A stretch of DNA of 64,000 bases from positions 67,791,819 through 67,855,818 of the forward strand of contig CM034537.1 of NCBI GenBank assembly GCA_020002185.1, given 5' to 3'. Origin of the DNA: Paraescarpia echinospica. Its lineage: Eukaryota; Annelida; Polychaeta; Sabellida; Siboglinidae. Shown here piece by piece: positions 11,980 to 25,385 of the stretch (the stretch's first letter is position 1; the number at the start of each line of letters is the position of its first letter). The translations under genes and the position numbers were made by a program. Under the pieces are notes generated by a model. That model was not told the DNA's origin. It saw only the letters and a program-made list of their open reading frames with translations, and did not search any database.

Positions 11980-13795
11980 GTGAGTACCTTATTCAGAAAC
12001 TGACCTGCTCTAAAATGTATATTTTACAACAACTTTATCAATGTTTCTGACTTAACATACTATTTTGATATAATAATCTTAGAAGGTTTCACACAAAATG
12101 CTAATTTCGTACATGCAAAAATAAAACAAATTAATTGATGTCCAGGTAATTGAAAAAGTAGAATACTTGCAGAATAATACAGAAACACAGAAAAATTTAC
12201 TTTTTGTTTACATAAAAATCCTCTCCCAGTAAAGTGACTTTTACCTAGATACACTAGTTTAATCAGTAAGAAAAATTATAAATAGCATTGGCATCACTCT
12301 ACCACACTGCTATATCATAATATTATAAGCTCAAGGCTGAAGGCTTATTCCGTGTATATCTTTGTAGATGATATGCACCTCTTCCAGCAGTAAACCATAA
12401 CATCTTAAAAGTTAAAATTCACATAATCTCTGGAGAGATGTGGATGGCGTGATAAGAGCCAATTAACACACAACCTCCCCAGCAATCTGCACAGTGCAGT
12501 CCTGCTTATCTGCAGCACAAGGGTTCTGATACACCTTGCCTGGCATTCAAACCCACCAGTGCCTGCCACAGATCTTATCAGCAGTTTCTGCTATACTGGG
12601 CGTGAAGATATCACAAGCAGCCGGGGCTGCATGATAAACACAAGGTTGGAAAAACAACAGGACTGGACCCATTTACACTGTCTCTGCTGCACCAGCAAAT
12701 ATCTGCAGCTTATTATCCTCATAATGCTGCTGATTAGAAACGGCAGACACTCTGGCATGTGGATCGCGCTGCCACAATAACACATGATGTATTGTCAGCG
12801 GCAAAGAAGCGGCACGTTTTGTAGACTGCTTGTCAGTTATGGCAGGTAGATCGGATTTTGTTTTTTATTTGTACAGTTAGTGCAGTTATATGTCTGCCCA
12901 AATCATAGATTGGGTCTTACTGAACTTTTTTATCTGTCAGACAAAATGTCCACAATTTTGACAAACGTATTGGCAAATCTATAAACAGTGCCATACTTTA
13001 TTCGATAGAGATCTCATTGTAATTATTGCAAATCCATCTTCGGCATTCGTTCTGGTAGAAAACAGGCATTTGTAAAAACTTTTGTTAGTAACTCCCTGAA
13101 AAGTCCTTGTTTTTGGAAACAAACAGTGATTTAACTTTCAAACTTTTGATGATTTTAATGACATTATCTACCAGTTGCACAGAGAAGAGTGAGCTGAATG
13201 CATCACTCACATTTTTGGTTACCGTAATTACTTAATTTTCCAAATCTAAAAAATAGTTTTGAAGAAATGGCCGTTATAGATTGAACAGTGGGTTTAATTA
13301 CTTGATCTCCCCATGCATGTGGTCTTCTGCTAGGATAGTAATTATCTTTGACAGGCATTGCCCATTTAAGCAATCATTCAGTCAAATACCCAAACTTCAG
13401 CATATTTATAGTCTTGCATGTAGATTTGTAATTAGCAAAAATATTTATTTATTTATTTAATTGCAATTTTTTATAAGTCAAGCACATGATGTAATTATTT
13501 ATTATATGTTTTTAACCAGTTTATATGTTAAACTCATTTGTATTTTTAGTTTTTTACTTAGGTATTTTACCTTAGTTTTTAACTGATCTGTAATATTATT
13601 TTTAATTTATTTACGTTTTTAATGTCACATAAAATTAATTCATATTCATGCATTCATATCCCTATTTGTTGGTATATTTGTTATATTTAACCATATTTAA
13701 ACAAAGTTGAGCATTCATGCAGAAACCACCTGTGTTGTATTACTGTGTCACATGATGTAGCGTCATGTGATGTAGTGTCATGTGATGTGTTGTAG
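11980..13795. other. FOG intron; no gene seen
   Basis: AT-rich intron. Short (atgtgatgtag)-type repeats occur at about 13750-13795, just before the acceptor tgatgtgttgtag. Small open frames near 12560-12790 look random. Confidence 0.55.
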
Positions 13796-13969
13796 TGCTG
13801 TGTCACGTCTGTCTCTACTGCGGAGTCAAGTTCAGCAGCTCTAGTACGCTCCAGGCCCACCTTGCTTTCTACTGCTCCAAGAAACCTTCTCCAGACACGA
13901 CAGTGCTGCCATCTGCTGGACTAATCTCAACTACAAGTGACAGCCACACAGCAGAGAACGGTGGCACTG
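13796..13969 (+). CDS. FOG/ZFPM-like gene, first C2HC finger exon
   Basis: The exon enters in phase 1 and encodes CLYCGVKFSSSSTLQAHLAF followed by YC, a C-x2-C...H-x4-C zinc finger. This C2HC form is diagnostic of FOG proteins and is the kind that binds the N-terminal finger of GATA factors. After the finger comes a Ser/Thr-rich stretch. Two donors (after 13960 and after 13969) both leave phase 1 and join to the next exon's AT to make Asp. I chose 13969 because GTGGGT is the better donor; the choice changes only three residues. Confidence 0.85.
13905..13919 (-). promoter_or_regulatory. CTCF-like motif inside FOG finger exon
   Basis: The complement of these 15 bases, CCAGCAGATGGCAGC, matches the bilaterian CTCF core consensus CCASYAGRKGGCRSY (recalled from general knowledge) at all positions. 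It lies in coding sequence, so the match may be coincidental or dual-use. Binding is inferred only. Confidence 0.35.
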
Positions 13970-14410
13970 GTGGGTCAATGTTTCCAGATGTCAGAAGACT
14001 ACATTTAATAGAAATGTTACATAAAACAAAAACACAGTTTACTGTTAATAAATATTTTAGGAATATACTTATGTAATAGTCACAGTTTGGTAGCATTGGA
14101 AACAAGGGTTAGTGAAGCAACAAACCAGAATTGACAAGCATGTTGAGTGCATGTTGTGTGCATGCATGTGTTGTTACGCTTAACTTTTATATTAAATATC
14201 CTGATATTGGTTTAATTAGTTTTAAATGTTCATGTCAATAAAAAATGTGTTTTTTTTCCTTTGTGTCCTCATTGCATCAGTATTACATAAATATTGTCTT
14301 GTACAATATTTATTTGTTTAAATCGTTAAAACTAAATGTCCAAGTTCTTCACTGTATACTATTGTGAGTTAATCATGCATTGTGTTAATATTATGATGTT
14401 TGTTGTGCAG
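13970..14410. other. FOG intron; no gene seen
   Basis: A short AT-rich intron of about 440 bp ending in tttgttgtgcag. A short open frame continues past the donor to 14076 but shows no finger pattern. Nothing else is seen. Confidence 0.6.
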
Positions 14411-17283
14411 ATGTGAAAGCTGTGAAGAGACACAGGGATGAAGACGCAGAGGAAACTGAGCCAAAGAAAGCTAAGACCACAGCCGCTGTGCCAGTGGACA
14501 GCTGCAAGAGTCCTTGCTCAAGTGCTGCCAGCAATCACAACTCAGATGACAAGGATGCGTTCACGCATAGTGATGACAGCAGCCACTCGGGGTCGCCACC
14601 AGCACAGAAGATGGTGAGGGTGAGACAGATGTATCAGTGTCCCCACTGTTTGTATTCCGCCAACAAGGTCTCCAGTCTCAACCGACACATGCGAATCCAC
14701 TTCCCGCCAAAGGAGCAATGTAGCTCTCCAGTGGTGGAGGAACGTTATAGTCTCGCTGAGATCTACTGCATTGAATGCAACATACAGTTCTCGTCAAAGG
14801 CAACGTTTGTCCGACACAAAGAGTTCTACTGTGAGAGTCGTCATCGGGGCGCAGCGTACGTTCGACGACGATCCAACAGCGAGCACAGCCCGGCGGTGCC
14901 ATCTAGAGGCAGTGTGCCACAATTCGAGCCAGGATCAATGGCAGCAGCGATGTTGTCGAGCCAGGGAGCGGCGTCGGTGTATGCAACGTCGTCCCAAGAG
15001 ATGGCGCTGTTGGCAGGACAGCGGCAAGTTGGTACGTCACCTTCAGCTGGCGTGTCACCACTGTCGGCAGGTGGTATGTCATCGATGGTGGCGTCGGCGG
15101 AAATGTCGCGGTCGCAGGCAGCCGCTGCTATGGTGCTTGCATCCGGGATGCCGTTCAGCATTCCCGCGACTGTCATCCTGCAGCCGCTTGTCACGCCACC
15201 TGGCAGTGTGTTCGTGAACTCGGTGCAGGCACACCAGGTGGCGACACTGATGTTGTCATCTCCACCGGTGTCGAGTTCAACCGAGCAGCCACTTGATTTG
15301 TCCCTGGGAAAGAGGTCACCTTCACTTAGGTCGGAGACTGACACAGACGTCAGGGCACCACCTGTGGAGAGAATCCGCAAAAGTGAATCCATGGAACGAT
15401 CAATGATACACAGAGTAAAAGAGGAGCCACAAGACTTGAGCTTATGCAAGAGTCGGTCCGTGTCACCAAGACGGACGTGTCGTACGGTGTCACCAAAGTC
15501 ATCAAAATCGTCCCCAGTGTCAGAGGTGTCAAGCTACCTGGCGTCGGGTGGTCTGCAGATTCTGCCACCAGAGGGCGTGGTGGCGCCACTGCCACCGATC
15601 CTGCTTCCGCCACCAGGAGTCGTGCCCTCCCTGCCGACCATCAGCAAGTGTCTCGAGTGTAATATCGTCTTCTACAAACACGAGAACTACGTCGCACACA
15701 AAGAACACTACTGCGCCGGCCGACTCAACAAACCGTCTGCCGCTTCAGTGTCGCCACCTGTCGCCCGTACGTCCCCGGTGATGACAAGGTCACCGAGTGC
15801 GATGTCTCCCAGCTCGTCTAGTCCCACGCTGAGCCCGGGCAGCGGACAGGTTCAGCCGGTGGCCGAGATGTTCACAGTTGACCACAGCTTTCTCCACTAC
15901 TACTGCATTCCTTGTAAGATCAAGTTCAGCAGTATTGACACATTGAAGGCACACAAGAACTACTACTGCCCCGCACGCCCAGAGAAAGTCATAGATGGTA
16001 CCACTGTAGACACCGCGGCGCAGCCAAACAGTTCAGGTGAGAACCGAGTCGAGAACGGTGCTGCCACCTGTCTGTGCACGCAGTGCGGAAGTGCATTTCC
16101 GTCAGCGCGGCTGTTGAAACACCATGTGTGCGTGCTACCACCATCTGCATCGCTGCCGCTATTCCATTGCCCGTATTGTGACTATGTCGCTCAGAGCGAT
16201 TCACGGCTCACCGAACATCTGAAGGCACATGCTCCATCAAAGGCGTACAGATGTACGCTGTGCGGTTACCGTGGCAACACACCGCGTGGAATGCGGATGC
16301 ACGGGAAGATGCATATGGACGAAAACGAAGAGTTCACTGATGACAACATCACCGAGTATGAGGAGCCGCCACTGCTTCCAAAACTGGTCCGAAATAATCT
16401 CCCCTCCGAGAATTCCTCTCTAGACGTAGAGGCGGAACTTATCCGGCTGAAGAACGAACCGTATAAACGTCGCAAATCGCGCAAGTGCTTTGAGAAGGCG
16501 GAGAACATGAGTCTTCGTCGACAGGCCCCTCATGTGTGCGTTGAATGCAATGAGACATTCCCCGACACGTGCAAACTGCGTGTGCACATGCGCGTGCACT
16601 TGGAAGAGAAGACATTCTGCTGTCGATCGTGTGAGTTCGTCTCCAACAGCAAGTCGAGCCTGGTCCGACATGTGAAGCTGGTGCACGAGTCGACGGGAGC
16701 CAGCTCGTCGGGGAGCAGCGATTGCGACAAAAGTGAGAAGTCATCGCCTGTGGCTGAAGATCGACTGTCACCACTGAATGATGCAAATCCCATTAAAAAA
16801 GAGCCTCTTTCTGATGATTTCCCAGAAGCCGAGAGCAACTTTGATAGAAACAACTCGAGCAGTCCTGGTAGTGTGTCGGGGAAAAGCCGTATCAGTATTA
16901 TCAAATGCGAACCGGATGTTGACGACAACAGAGAAAATGTGAACATAGAAATGGAAAAAGCAAAAAAGACACCAACCAAGGAAAATGGAACTAACCACCA
17001 GGTGGCACCACAAGCAGCGGTGCCGGCGGTGTGCTGCAACAGTGTCGTAAACAGTGTATGCATTACACCGCCCACAGTTGCACCACTTAGTCCAAATCTT
17101 GTCAACGTGCACCTGGTGGCTGGAGGTGAACTATCCGCATTGGCACCAATCGATAAATGTGGCGCGAAGTATTGCAAACAGTGCGACATCAGCTTCACGT
17201 ATTTGTCGACATTCATCGCGCACAAGAAATATTACTGTAGCTCGCATGCGGCCGAACGGTCTAATGCTCAGACTGAGGTCTGA
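14411..17283 (+). CDS. FOG/ZFPM-like transcription cofactor, terminal exon with ten zinc fingers
   Basis: This 2.87 kb exon encodes the last 957 residues and ends at TGA 17281-17283. Fingers in order: C2H2 (YQCPHC, about 14635); C2HC (YCIEC, 14764); C2HC (CLEC, 15652); C2HC (YCIPC, 15901); a C2HC-like finger (CTQC...HHVC, 16075); C2H2 (CPYC, 16165); C2H2 (CTLC, 16249); C2H2 (CVEC, 16537); C2H2 (CRSC, 16621); a last C2HC (YCKQC...YYC, 17170). With the preceding exon this makes eleven. Two CtBP-recruiting motifs are visible, PLDLS (15289-15303) and PQDLS (15427-15441). Probable SUMO sites are VKEE beside PQDLS, IKKE and IKCE. FOG proteins bind GATA factors through C2HC fingers and modulate haematopoietic, cardiac and neural gene programmes (family knowledge). 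Basic clusters near the exon start (KRHRDED, EPKKAK) suggest nuclear import. This assignment is strong. ZFPM1/ZFPM2/ush orthology is one-to-many, so no symbol is given. Confidence 0.95.
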
Positions 17284-17742
17284 TGACAGTTTAGGGGTCG
17301 TGTTGGAATGTGCCAAGGGGCCACACCAAAAGTCATTATGTGTTAAACTAGTTATGTTATGATGTTGAACTATTCTGCTGCCACTTTTATTTATAAACCT
17401 CTTATCGTACCCAAATATGCTGTTTAATAATTACCTTTGTAATATGTTTACAGTTTCTATATATTATAAGAAAAATGCAATCCATGGATACTTTAGACCT
17501 GTTTTCATAACCTTAGTTCCAAGTGAATAGAGTAATTATGGAGTCTTAACATTTGTTTTAAAATGATTGAATTTAGTGTATCCATAAAGTCGATGTAAAT
17601 GTAATTTGCATATTCAAAAGCAGCTTTAAGCAGGTGATGAAAACATCATTGCCAGTACATGCCTGACTCGTCTTCTTGGCTAGTCCTGTGGTGGTTATGC
17701 TACATGAATGTAGTAGTCTAAGCTGCTGTATCTTACTAATAT
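17284..17742 (+). other. FOG 3' UTR and downstream
   Basis: AT-rich sequence immediately after the FOG stop, without further coding frames. I did not find a canonical AATAAA in the first kilobase, so the transcript end is undetermined. Confidence 0.5.
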
Positions 17743-18040
17743 AGCATAATTATGATTTCAAATACAGTCTTTATAGTTAATGGGGAAAACAGCTTTTCCA
17801 TGATTTCTTAACGTTGAAACAAGTTGTTTCTAAATTCACAATTAGCAATATTCAAATGTAGCAGTTACATCCTGCTGATGTTATATCTACACAAGCTGAC
17901 ACCAGCTGACACCAGCTGACACCAGCATACTTCCATGCTGGAATTTGTTACACCAACAAAATTGTTGACATAATTTCTGAATTTTTCTGTAATATTTGAT
18001 ATTGACAATTATATGGCTAGCTGGTGTCTATCTTATCTTG
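17743..18040 (+). repeat. Dispersed repeat, copy B
   Basis: The second copy of the element at 8334-8600, same orientation, in the FOG 3' flank. It shares the cagcttttccatgatttct and aacgttgaaacaa blocks and the gctagctgg...cttatct end. Unlike copy A it carries three tandem agctgacacc units (about 17894-17924), a local 10-bp expansion. Its nature (old SINE or non-autonomous DNA element) is not resolved. Confidence 0.7.
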
Positions 18041-19865
18041 GAACATTTTGACACAAGACAGTAACATGTCTAATGACAAACTTATTACAGCAACAAACTT
18101 ATGTAATCAGTATAATGAATATAATGAAGGTCACACTTTCTTAACTGACAGTTGTGTGTAAAATACCCTCCTTATCATGCAAGCCAATGCTAAAACTTTG
18201 TATATGTGTCTCAACGTCCTGTTGTGCAGGTATTTTAATAGTGACGAATTTCACTTTGAAAAGGAATTTGCTGTAGTTGAGTGACAGAAGCTCATCAGAG
18301 ATAATGATATGAAATGTTGTTTATTATATTATACTAATGCTGGCTGCATATTGGAGACAAACACTCTGTGTTGAACAATTAATGTGAAAATTTGTCTCGG
18401 CCTGAAGCTTAGGAGTGGTCAAGTAAGTTCTTAAAGTCCCAGAGTAGGTGAACCTTTATGTGAGGCACCATGGGAAGTAGATTCATACACTGGCGCCACC
18501 TTTCAAGTGAAACATGTTAATGCAAATTGATGCAATTTTAGATGATAGAAATTGCCACACAAGTAAGGAGAGTGCGGGGTAGAAGGAAAGCTGGAACGCA
18601 TAACGTTTATTGGACTTATGTGAACTTACAAAACCATTCCTAAGCAGCCTAGTAGGCCTCCCAGAGACTTGTTTCTTGATGTGGCAGATGTTTCTTCCAT
18701 TTTGTATATGTGCAGTTGTATGTCAAATGTAAATGGTGTCTAGTCAAACATTACGGTATTTGTTGAAAACTCCAGTATTACTAGATCGATATCACGTACA
18801 GCGCAGACGGAGTTTATAAAATGTCATTCACAGTAAGCGCCTGGTGTAAGATTACAATATTGGTAATAACAGACTGTTACGCTTCGCTCAACTTTCGGGC
18901 ATAATTTGGCAAGAAATTGTGATTGTGAGTCAATCGTATGTTTCGAACAATGTGTGCTGTATTCATTTGATCCTCCAAGAACTAGTGTTAATTCTATCCT
19001 GCTTGGTACATGTTACCTTTGAGAAGAATTTAAGAAACGCTAAGTCTTTTAGAAATAACAAACTCTAAATTCAGAGGCACCAAAAGTACAAGTATGCCAG
19101 CATCTAACACGGACACATTCCAACTGGTTTCTTCATTAGGATATTCATGTGAATGCGGCACGGTATAAAATATAAATTGAATATAGAAATTGCTAAATTT
19201 GGCACCACACAAATGTCTTTATTGTGGGATGTGACATTGGAATATGCATTGACAAAATTATGGATGTTAAAAATGTTAGTTTCTTGTTATATTCTGCATT
19301 CTGTATCTTACAAGATTCTTAGCGACTGGTGTAATAATTACATCATAATTGGCATATTTCATAGTACAAATTATTCAAAGAAGCTTCCCTATCGATTAGA
19401 CAAGGTGACGACGTGGGCACTTCCTCCCCAGGAAACTCTCACCGTTTCAGATATATACATTTTATTATTTATTAGCTGACAAACAGTCCATCTTGACTCT
19501 AGCTGTGCTTTCCTTTATTTTGTTTTTGAATGATTGTTGTGTTTTGGAATCTTTATACATGTGAATTGTTTTGTATTATAATTCAGTCAATTGCAGACCG
19601 TGTATAAACAGTTAGAGATGGGATGGTTTGAACAGATTGCTTAATTCAAAAGTGTAAAATATGTGCGACTTATAGTCCAAAGGTTTCTTTGCTGTTCTGT
19701 TTGTCATCATTATTCTAGTTGTCAACAGATTAATTAAAATAACATGTATATAGAAGCTGAGAAAAATGCAGTTGTATTAGCAAACATATTTAGATGATGT
19801 TTTCAGTATAATTTGAAATCCTGCATATATTTTTGGAAATGTCAGTGTCTGAAATTAGCAAAAAA
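18041..19865. other. Intergenic; no gene seen
   Basis: AT-rich spacer with only short scattered open frames, the longest about 100 codons near 19153-19479, of low complexity and without recognisable motifs. Confidence 0.5.
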
Positions 19866-20097
19866 GGTTCTGGTCACTGGTATGGGTCCTGGTCCCTGGC
19901 ATGGGTCCTAGTCACTGGTATAGGTCCTGGTCTTTGGCATGAATCCAGGTTGCAGGCATGAATCCTGGTCCAAGGCATGGGACCTGGTCCCTGGCATGGG
20001 TCTGGTCCCTGGCATGTGTCTGGTCCCTGGCATGGGACCTGGTCCCTGGCATGAGTCTGGTCCCTGGCATGGGACTGGTCCCTGGCATGCGTCATGG
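19866..20097. repeat. 18-20 bp minisatellite (ctggtccctggcatg core)
   Basis: About twelve tandem units share the core ctggtccctggcatg, with spacers gggtc, ggac, tgt or agt giving 18-20 bp periods. The left half is more diverged (ctggtcactggtatg). Both strands are open across it (KAWDLVPGM-, HARDQ-like text) because of the repeat. Not a gene. Confidence 0.93.
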
Positions 20098-23000
20098 GTG
20101 CATCTCTGTAATGCATGTCGGCATATATTTATACAAAATATAATTTAATCATGACAAGAACATCTCAGTTCTGTTTCATCTGAACAATCATGGATTCCGC
20201 ATGTTTTGGACATGTATGTTCATCATATGAATTACGTTGTTATAATATCAAAAATTTATAATTCTGTTCATATTTAGCATCTGACATAGTTGATGGAATT
20301 ACCAGAGCTTTTGCTGTGTTTAACAGGTGAAAATACACAATGTTTGGAGAAGGTATAAATATAATTGTGAAGTTGATCTTTTAGTTGTTTTTAAGAAGAC
20401 ATGCTATAAGTTATGAGTCATGCAAAACAACTGTCTTTGCAGTTACATGTGGCTGTTTCAAACATGCTGTTTTATTTTTGTTGAAATCCATATTTTTGTT
20501 GAAATCCATATTCTTGTGTTGAAATCCTGTAGAATTTTTTTCTTCTATTTTTCATTGCCTAATCAGCAAACATAGCATTCCAATTCTGATGGAGAGTGGC
20601 CATCTGTAAAGCTACAAAATGGGCCTACTGGATAGCAATTTCCATAAATGTGAAACAAATCCATATAAATCTGGGACACAGCCATATTCTCTGCAAAATC
20701 AGCATTGAATGCAGACTGCAATCTATGTGAAACGGCATGTCTGGTGTCTTGTGTAGAAACCATCCTAAGTACACGATGTATCGTACTGTAAACAAGAAAC
20801 TGATTTGACATGTGTTTACCTTTGGATTCCAATGTATGATTGACAATGTTTTGTCTTCACTTGAGTGTGAATACAGTATGTGCTTGATGATGAAATATTC
20901 GTTTTATCCTTTCAAAAATGTACCACAAGTCATAGAGGTTAATGGTCACATGACACAGCCCAATGTGTATATAATCACATTGAATTTGTTGCCAGTGTAC
21001 CTTCCTTGAGATTAATTTGTCCAACTAAACTCCCCCATTGACACTCTTTCAACTAAAACAGATGGGGGCTTGCAAAACACCCTACACATGCCCCATGGAT
21101 CCACCCCTGATATTTTATATGTTAAATTATATCAATCAATACTTTTATTAATTTCATGTACAACATAATAATTATATGGTGGCCCTGCTAGAAAAACTAC
21201 ACTACTAACAATACACTATACTCTACTACACAGACAATACACAATACTCTACTACACAGACAATTCACTATACTCTACTACACAGACAATGCTAGTCTCG
21301 CTTAACTGACTCTCTCGTGGCTGTGTGACTTTGCCGGGAAACAGAGTATGGCCGAGAACACACGTTATGAATGCACGCATCTAGTATGCCCTACTACTCC
21401 TATATTGCACCCACCTCACGGCGGCTGGATAATCGAGTCTAGTGCTCGAGAATACATTTTGCTTATGCTACCAGCAGCAAACGTTTTGGGCGAGCAGCCA
21501 ATCAGCGTTGTTATCGTGAATCTTAATCCAAAAATAAATTACGATTTAACTTTTCTGTTTATCACTTGTGTCAATATAACCAAAGTATCTAATGCGTAGC
21601 ATAAACTTATATATTGACTCTTATTTAACTCTTAGTTTTATTGTTAGTCTGAGAGCCAATGATCGTCTCTATCCAGATTCGGGGTAAACCGGGATCAGTG
21701 TCGTATATTTAAAACCAGTGTTATCTTCCAGGCAGTAGAACGACACATGGATAATCGAGGCTAAGATAATACAAGAGTCGCGACTTGCATACAGCATAAG
21801 TTTATCTAAAAATTAAAATGTAAATATCCAATTTGTGTGACTCAAATTTGTGAGTTTCTAGAACAAATCATGCTTTTCTAAGTCATTTAAAATTACTTTC
21901 CACATGCTTGTTAAGGTTCGCCTTGTGAACTTAGACAACTACAGTGTACAAAACCGCATATGTACTGGTAATGTATACAAATCATGCCAGCTGGTGTTGC
22001 CTCAACAGTGGCGCCACACAGCGTGTTAAGAACCAGTCGAACTGACATGCCACCTGGCGAGTGGAAGCTGCGTAACTGCCAACGCCCACTCGGTTCGGTA
22101 CGCATGCACCGCAGCAACTGCAAGGAAAGGCGCTCACTCCAAAGAACATAATATCAGCATAGAGCACAGTTTCATGTATACTCGTTAAATGGAATTATCA
22201 CCAGCAGGATTACTACGTTCTTTTTATAACACAACTATTTCAGTATATTTAGTCTATGCCGCCATGCAGGGCGAAACGCCGGTTTATTTTAAGAATGATT
22301 GAGAACCGCCATACTCGATATGGATGAGTGTCACTCGTCTGCCTACTCTCGTTTAGATGACCCCTCTTGAACTTGTTGCTTTGAATCCGTCATAACGTAC
22401 GTTGTAGTATACTACAAATAACAGGAGACGAAACGGTTGTAAAATTCCGTAGATAGTAGGCCCACTCCGGTGTTGTAACGTGGTCATGCTACAGCCTACA
22501 GGGGTCAGCACACTGTTGGACTTCCTGCTTGATTACAGACGAAAAAAAGTGCATTATATTTTTGAGAAATGATTTTTTACAATGTTCACTTGCTCTGACA
22601 TAAGTGCATTTGAGTAGTAAGATTTCTAGATGTGATTGTAGCAGCTGTTGACAGTAAAATTGTGTCTTTTTAGCTGATTTTACTAAGCGGAAGGGTATCT
22701 GGCAGCAATTTGGCTAGTTGACACTTTAGCCGGATTACTGCCTTAATCCAGTTGTAAATATTGACGGGTGTCATACATACAGGCATTTTGCAAGAGCTAG
22801 AGATATTACATTTTGACTAAACTCGACCAGCATGTCAATGAGATGATAATGACAGCAGGTGAGAAGTTTAAGAAACTTTATAGGTCACGTTTTCTTATAA
22901 TCACACAAAACGTTAACATGGTCGCCAATGGGAAAACTGACAGTGTGCTGACCCCTACACCTCACAAAAGTGGCAAGACTGTGCGATCACTGAACCCTCG

Positions 23001-25209
23001 TTCAAAAACGTTCAGTGAAACTAGAGAGGGTGGCAGCAAATTGCGGAAGGGAAACATGTACGTGTGTTTGTGTGAAAACCACAGATAAACGCTGGTAATA
23101 ACATACGAGCTCTGTGTGTGCTGGATATGGGCACAGCAGTTCTCGGAAGTATGCAATAGCCTATCTAGATGACGATGACTCGATCTATGTTGACTTAGCC
23201 TTAGGCGTGTTAGTCACTTCAACGTTTCCGAGATAATCCAGTCTGACCTTGATCTTGGAGTGGGGCTAATCATTACACTAGCAATAGTACATGCAGGGGC
23301 ATATCATATTATGTGTAATGATACATATATAAATCTACGGTATATATTATGGCTGTTCACTAATTTTACATTTACTGAATTAGAGCGTAACTTGTGATAT
23401 CCTAAGAGTTATGAAGAAAAACTGCAGGGGTCTAAAGTTAGTAATTGCATAGGTTAATAATATACGTGTGTGTTAAATTATAAATCATGTGGCTATATGC
23501 GCGTGTTGGAAAATAGTTTTCTATAGACCTGCCCAGGGCAAGTCTGTGCATCTTTGCAGTTGTATAAATGCTATCTGTGGTGCGAAATCATGTCTAACGT
23601 ACCATCCTAAATACTCTAAACAGTCTTGCAACACTTCGTGAGTAAATGGAACGTCTAAATCGATGTGGCTCCGATAACGGTTGTCGGTATGAATAAACAA
23701 ATTCATCCAATTTCAAAGCACTTTCCCGCGGACAATAAAAGGTCGCGAACCCCCAACGGTTGAAAGGACCGCATCACTAGTGAGAGCGAATTACTACGCG
23801 CCCACAGAACGTCACCTGTTCAACGCCGATGAGGTATTCATTACCGTACAGCGGCAAAAACACGCTCTCATTCTCATACTTGAATCCAACAGCTTGGTGT
23901 AATATTGGAATTTGTATAATTACAACGGTGTATTATATCAAATTATACGTAGTCGTGCCAACATGTCTAGTTTACAGCAAGCTGATATTTATCGATGTAA
24001 TTAATAATTTAACGAAACTGTTTACTTATAGTGCGTCGTCATGGAGTCTGCTTGTGTTTGTAATCCTATTAGTCACCACGCCTTGCATGCACGCAGCAAT
24101 ATATCATATATATATATATATATATCGTGATAAATTAATAATATACAGTATGTTAGGCCATTCGCTAATTGAAAAATTGCATGCAACCATATATGACCAG
24201 AAATGTATTACTTAGTCTATATAAATTATTCAGTGTCAAGTTGTTGTTTAAAATGTATGTATTTATGTTGGTGTAAAATCGCGATAACTAAGGTACTTTC
24301 AATGGTAAAATGGGGATATATTGAAAACATTCCTTCCAAAGTTTACCATGGCACACGAAAACCGCGAAATCACATGTAGTAAATAATTGTTTAGTGGTTG
24401 ACCTACAAAATGAAATTACCAGTAGTGAAACGGAAGGTAAATGGGCCTCTTAAACGCTGATTGACATACCTTTTATTTTGTGTATAAAACAATTATTTCA
24501 CTTTGTCTTCCACCGTTCAGTACGTTGATTACACGTATGCGTAACCTTGGTAGGTAGCCTACTACGACACAAATATGTCTGAAAAATAGTCAATTTTTTA
24601 AAGACAAAAAGGATGCCAAAGTGGGCCTCCTGCACAAAACCGATGTCACTTCGTCTTTGGCACAAATCTCGTACGTAATCACCCCACATGTACCCTCCCG
24701 ATGGGCCTGCGGGCAACACCCACCACACTGCACCTCTCCCCCGTCTTTCCTATTGTTCAAATATACATCTCCGCAGAGTTTAATAACCAACACAATCTAT
24801 TAATTATAGCGTTTGTATGATATTAATGTGCTGTAATTATTAATGACTACATTTTAAATTTAATTAGTAGGTCTAATTATGCGCATTCGCATTCACGCTC
24901 ACACTGGAGCGACGCCTACAGCATTGCCAACTTATCTATGATGCGGAAACAGCAGCTATAGGCCCTACTTTAGTCTGTTGCAAAGCGTATTGGCCGTGTA
25001 TTTTCCAGTTTGGATGGTGTTCTCATGGGAGTCTTTAAATACCAGTAACCAACCGGCGTTGGTTTCACTGCAGTGCATATCGCTATAATAAATGTATTAT
25101 GTATTATACAAAACTGACGGAAGTATGTTCAGCCATACCAACACACACGAAGACCCAAACTCTATTAATTTTGTTTATTTTGTCTTCTCGGGGTCACCAA
25201 AATCAGCGG
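20098..25209. other. Intergenic; no gene seen
   Basis: A 5 kb gene-poor spacer. Inside it are three copies of a 26-bp unit (ctctactacacagacaat core) at 21208-21290 and a TA run at 24106-24126. An open frame at 22813-23088 (91 codons, Lys/Ser/Thr-rich) has no recognisable domain or splice context, and I do not call it a gene. Confidence 0.5.
21208..21290. repeat. 26-bp tandem repeat, three copies
   Basis: Three near-identical copies of a unit containing actctactacacagacaat are seen directly, differing by one or two bases. Confidence 0.85.
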
Positions 25210-25306
25210 TTAGTTCTATTACGTCAGTAAATCTTAATATTACCCGTACGGTTGAGAAAACGTCTATTATTGGCACAGGCATATAACTTTCGCTGGGCTA
25301 TTTTGT

Positions 25307-25385
<79 letters not shown>

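Noticed and set aside
14841..17225. Several 100-230 codon minus-strand frames over the FOG terminal exon
   Set aside because: They are antisense shadows of codon-biased zinc-finger coding sequence. None shows a domain.
22813..23088. A 91-codon + frame rich in Lys, Ser and Thr
   Set aside because: It begins mid-spacer with no promoter, no domain and no homologous neighbour. The length is not exceptional for 5 kb of spacer.
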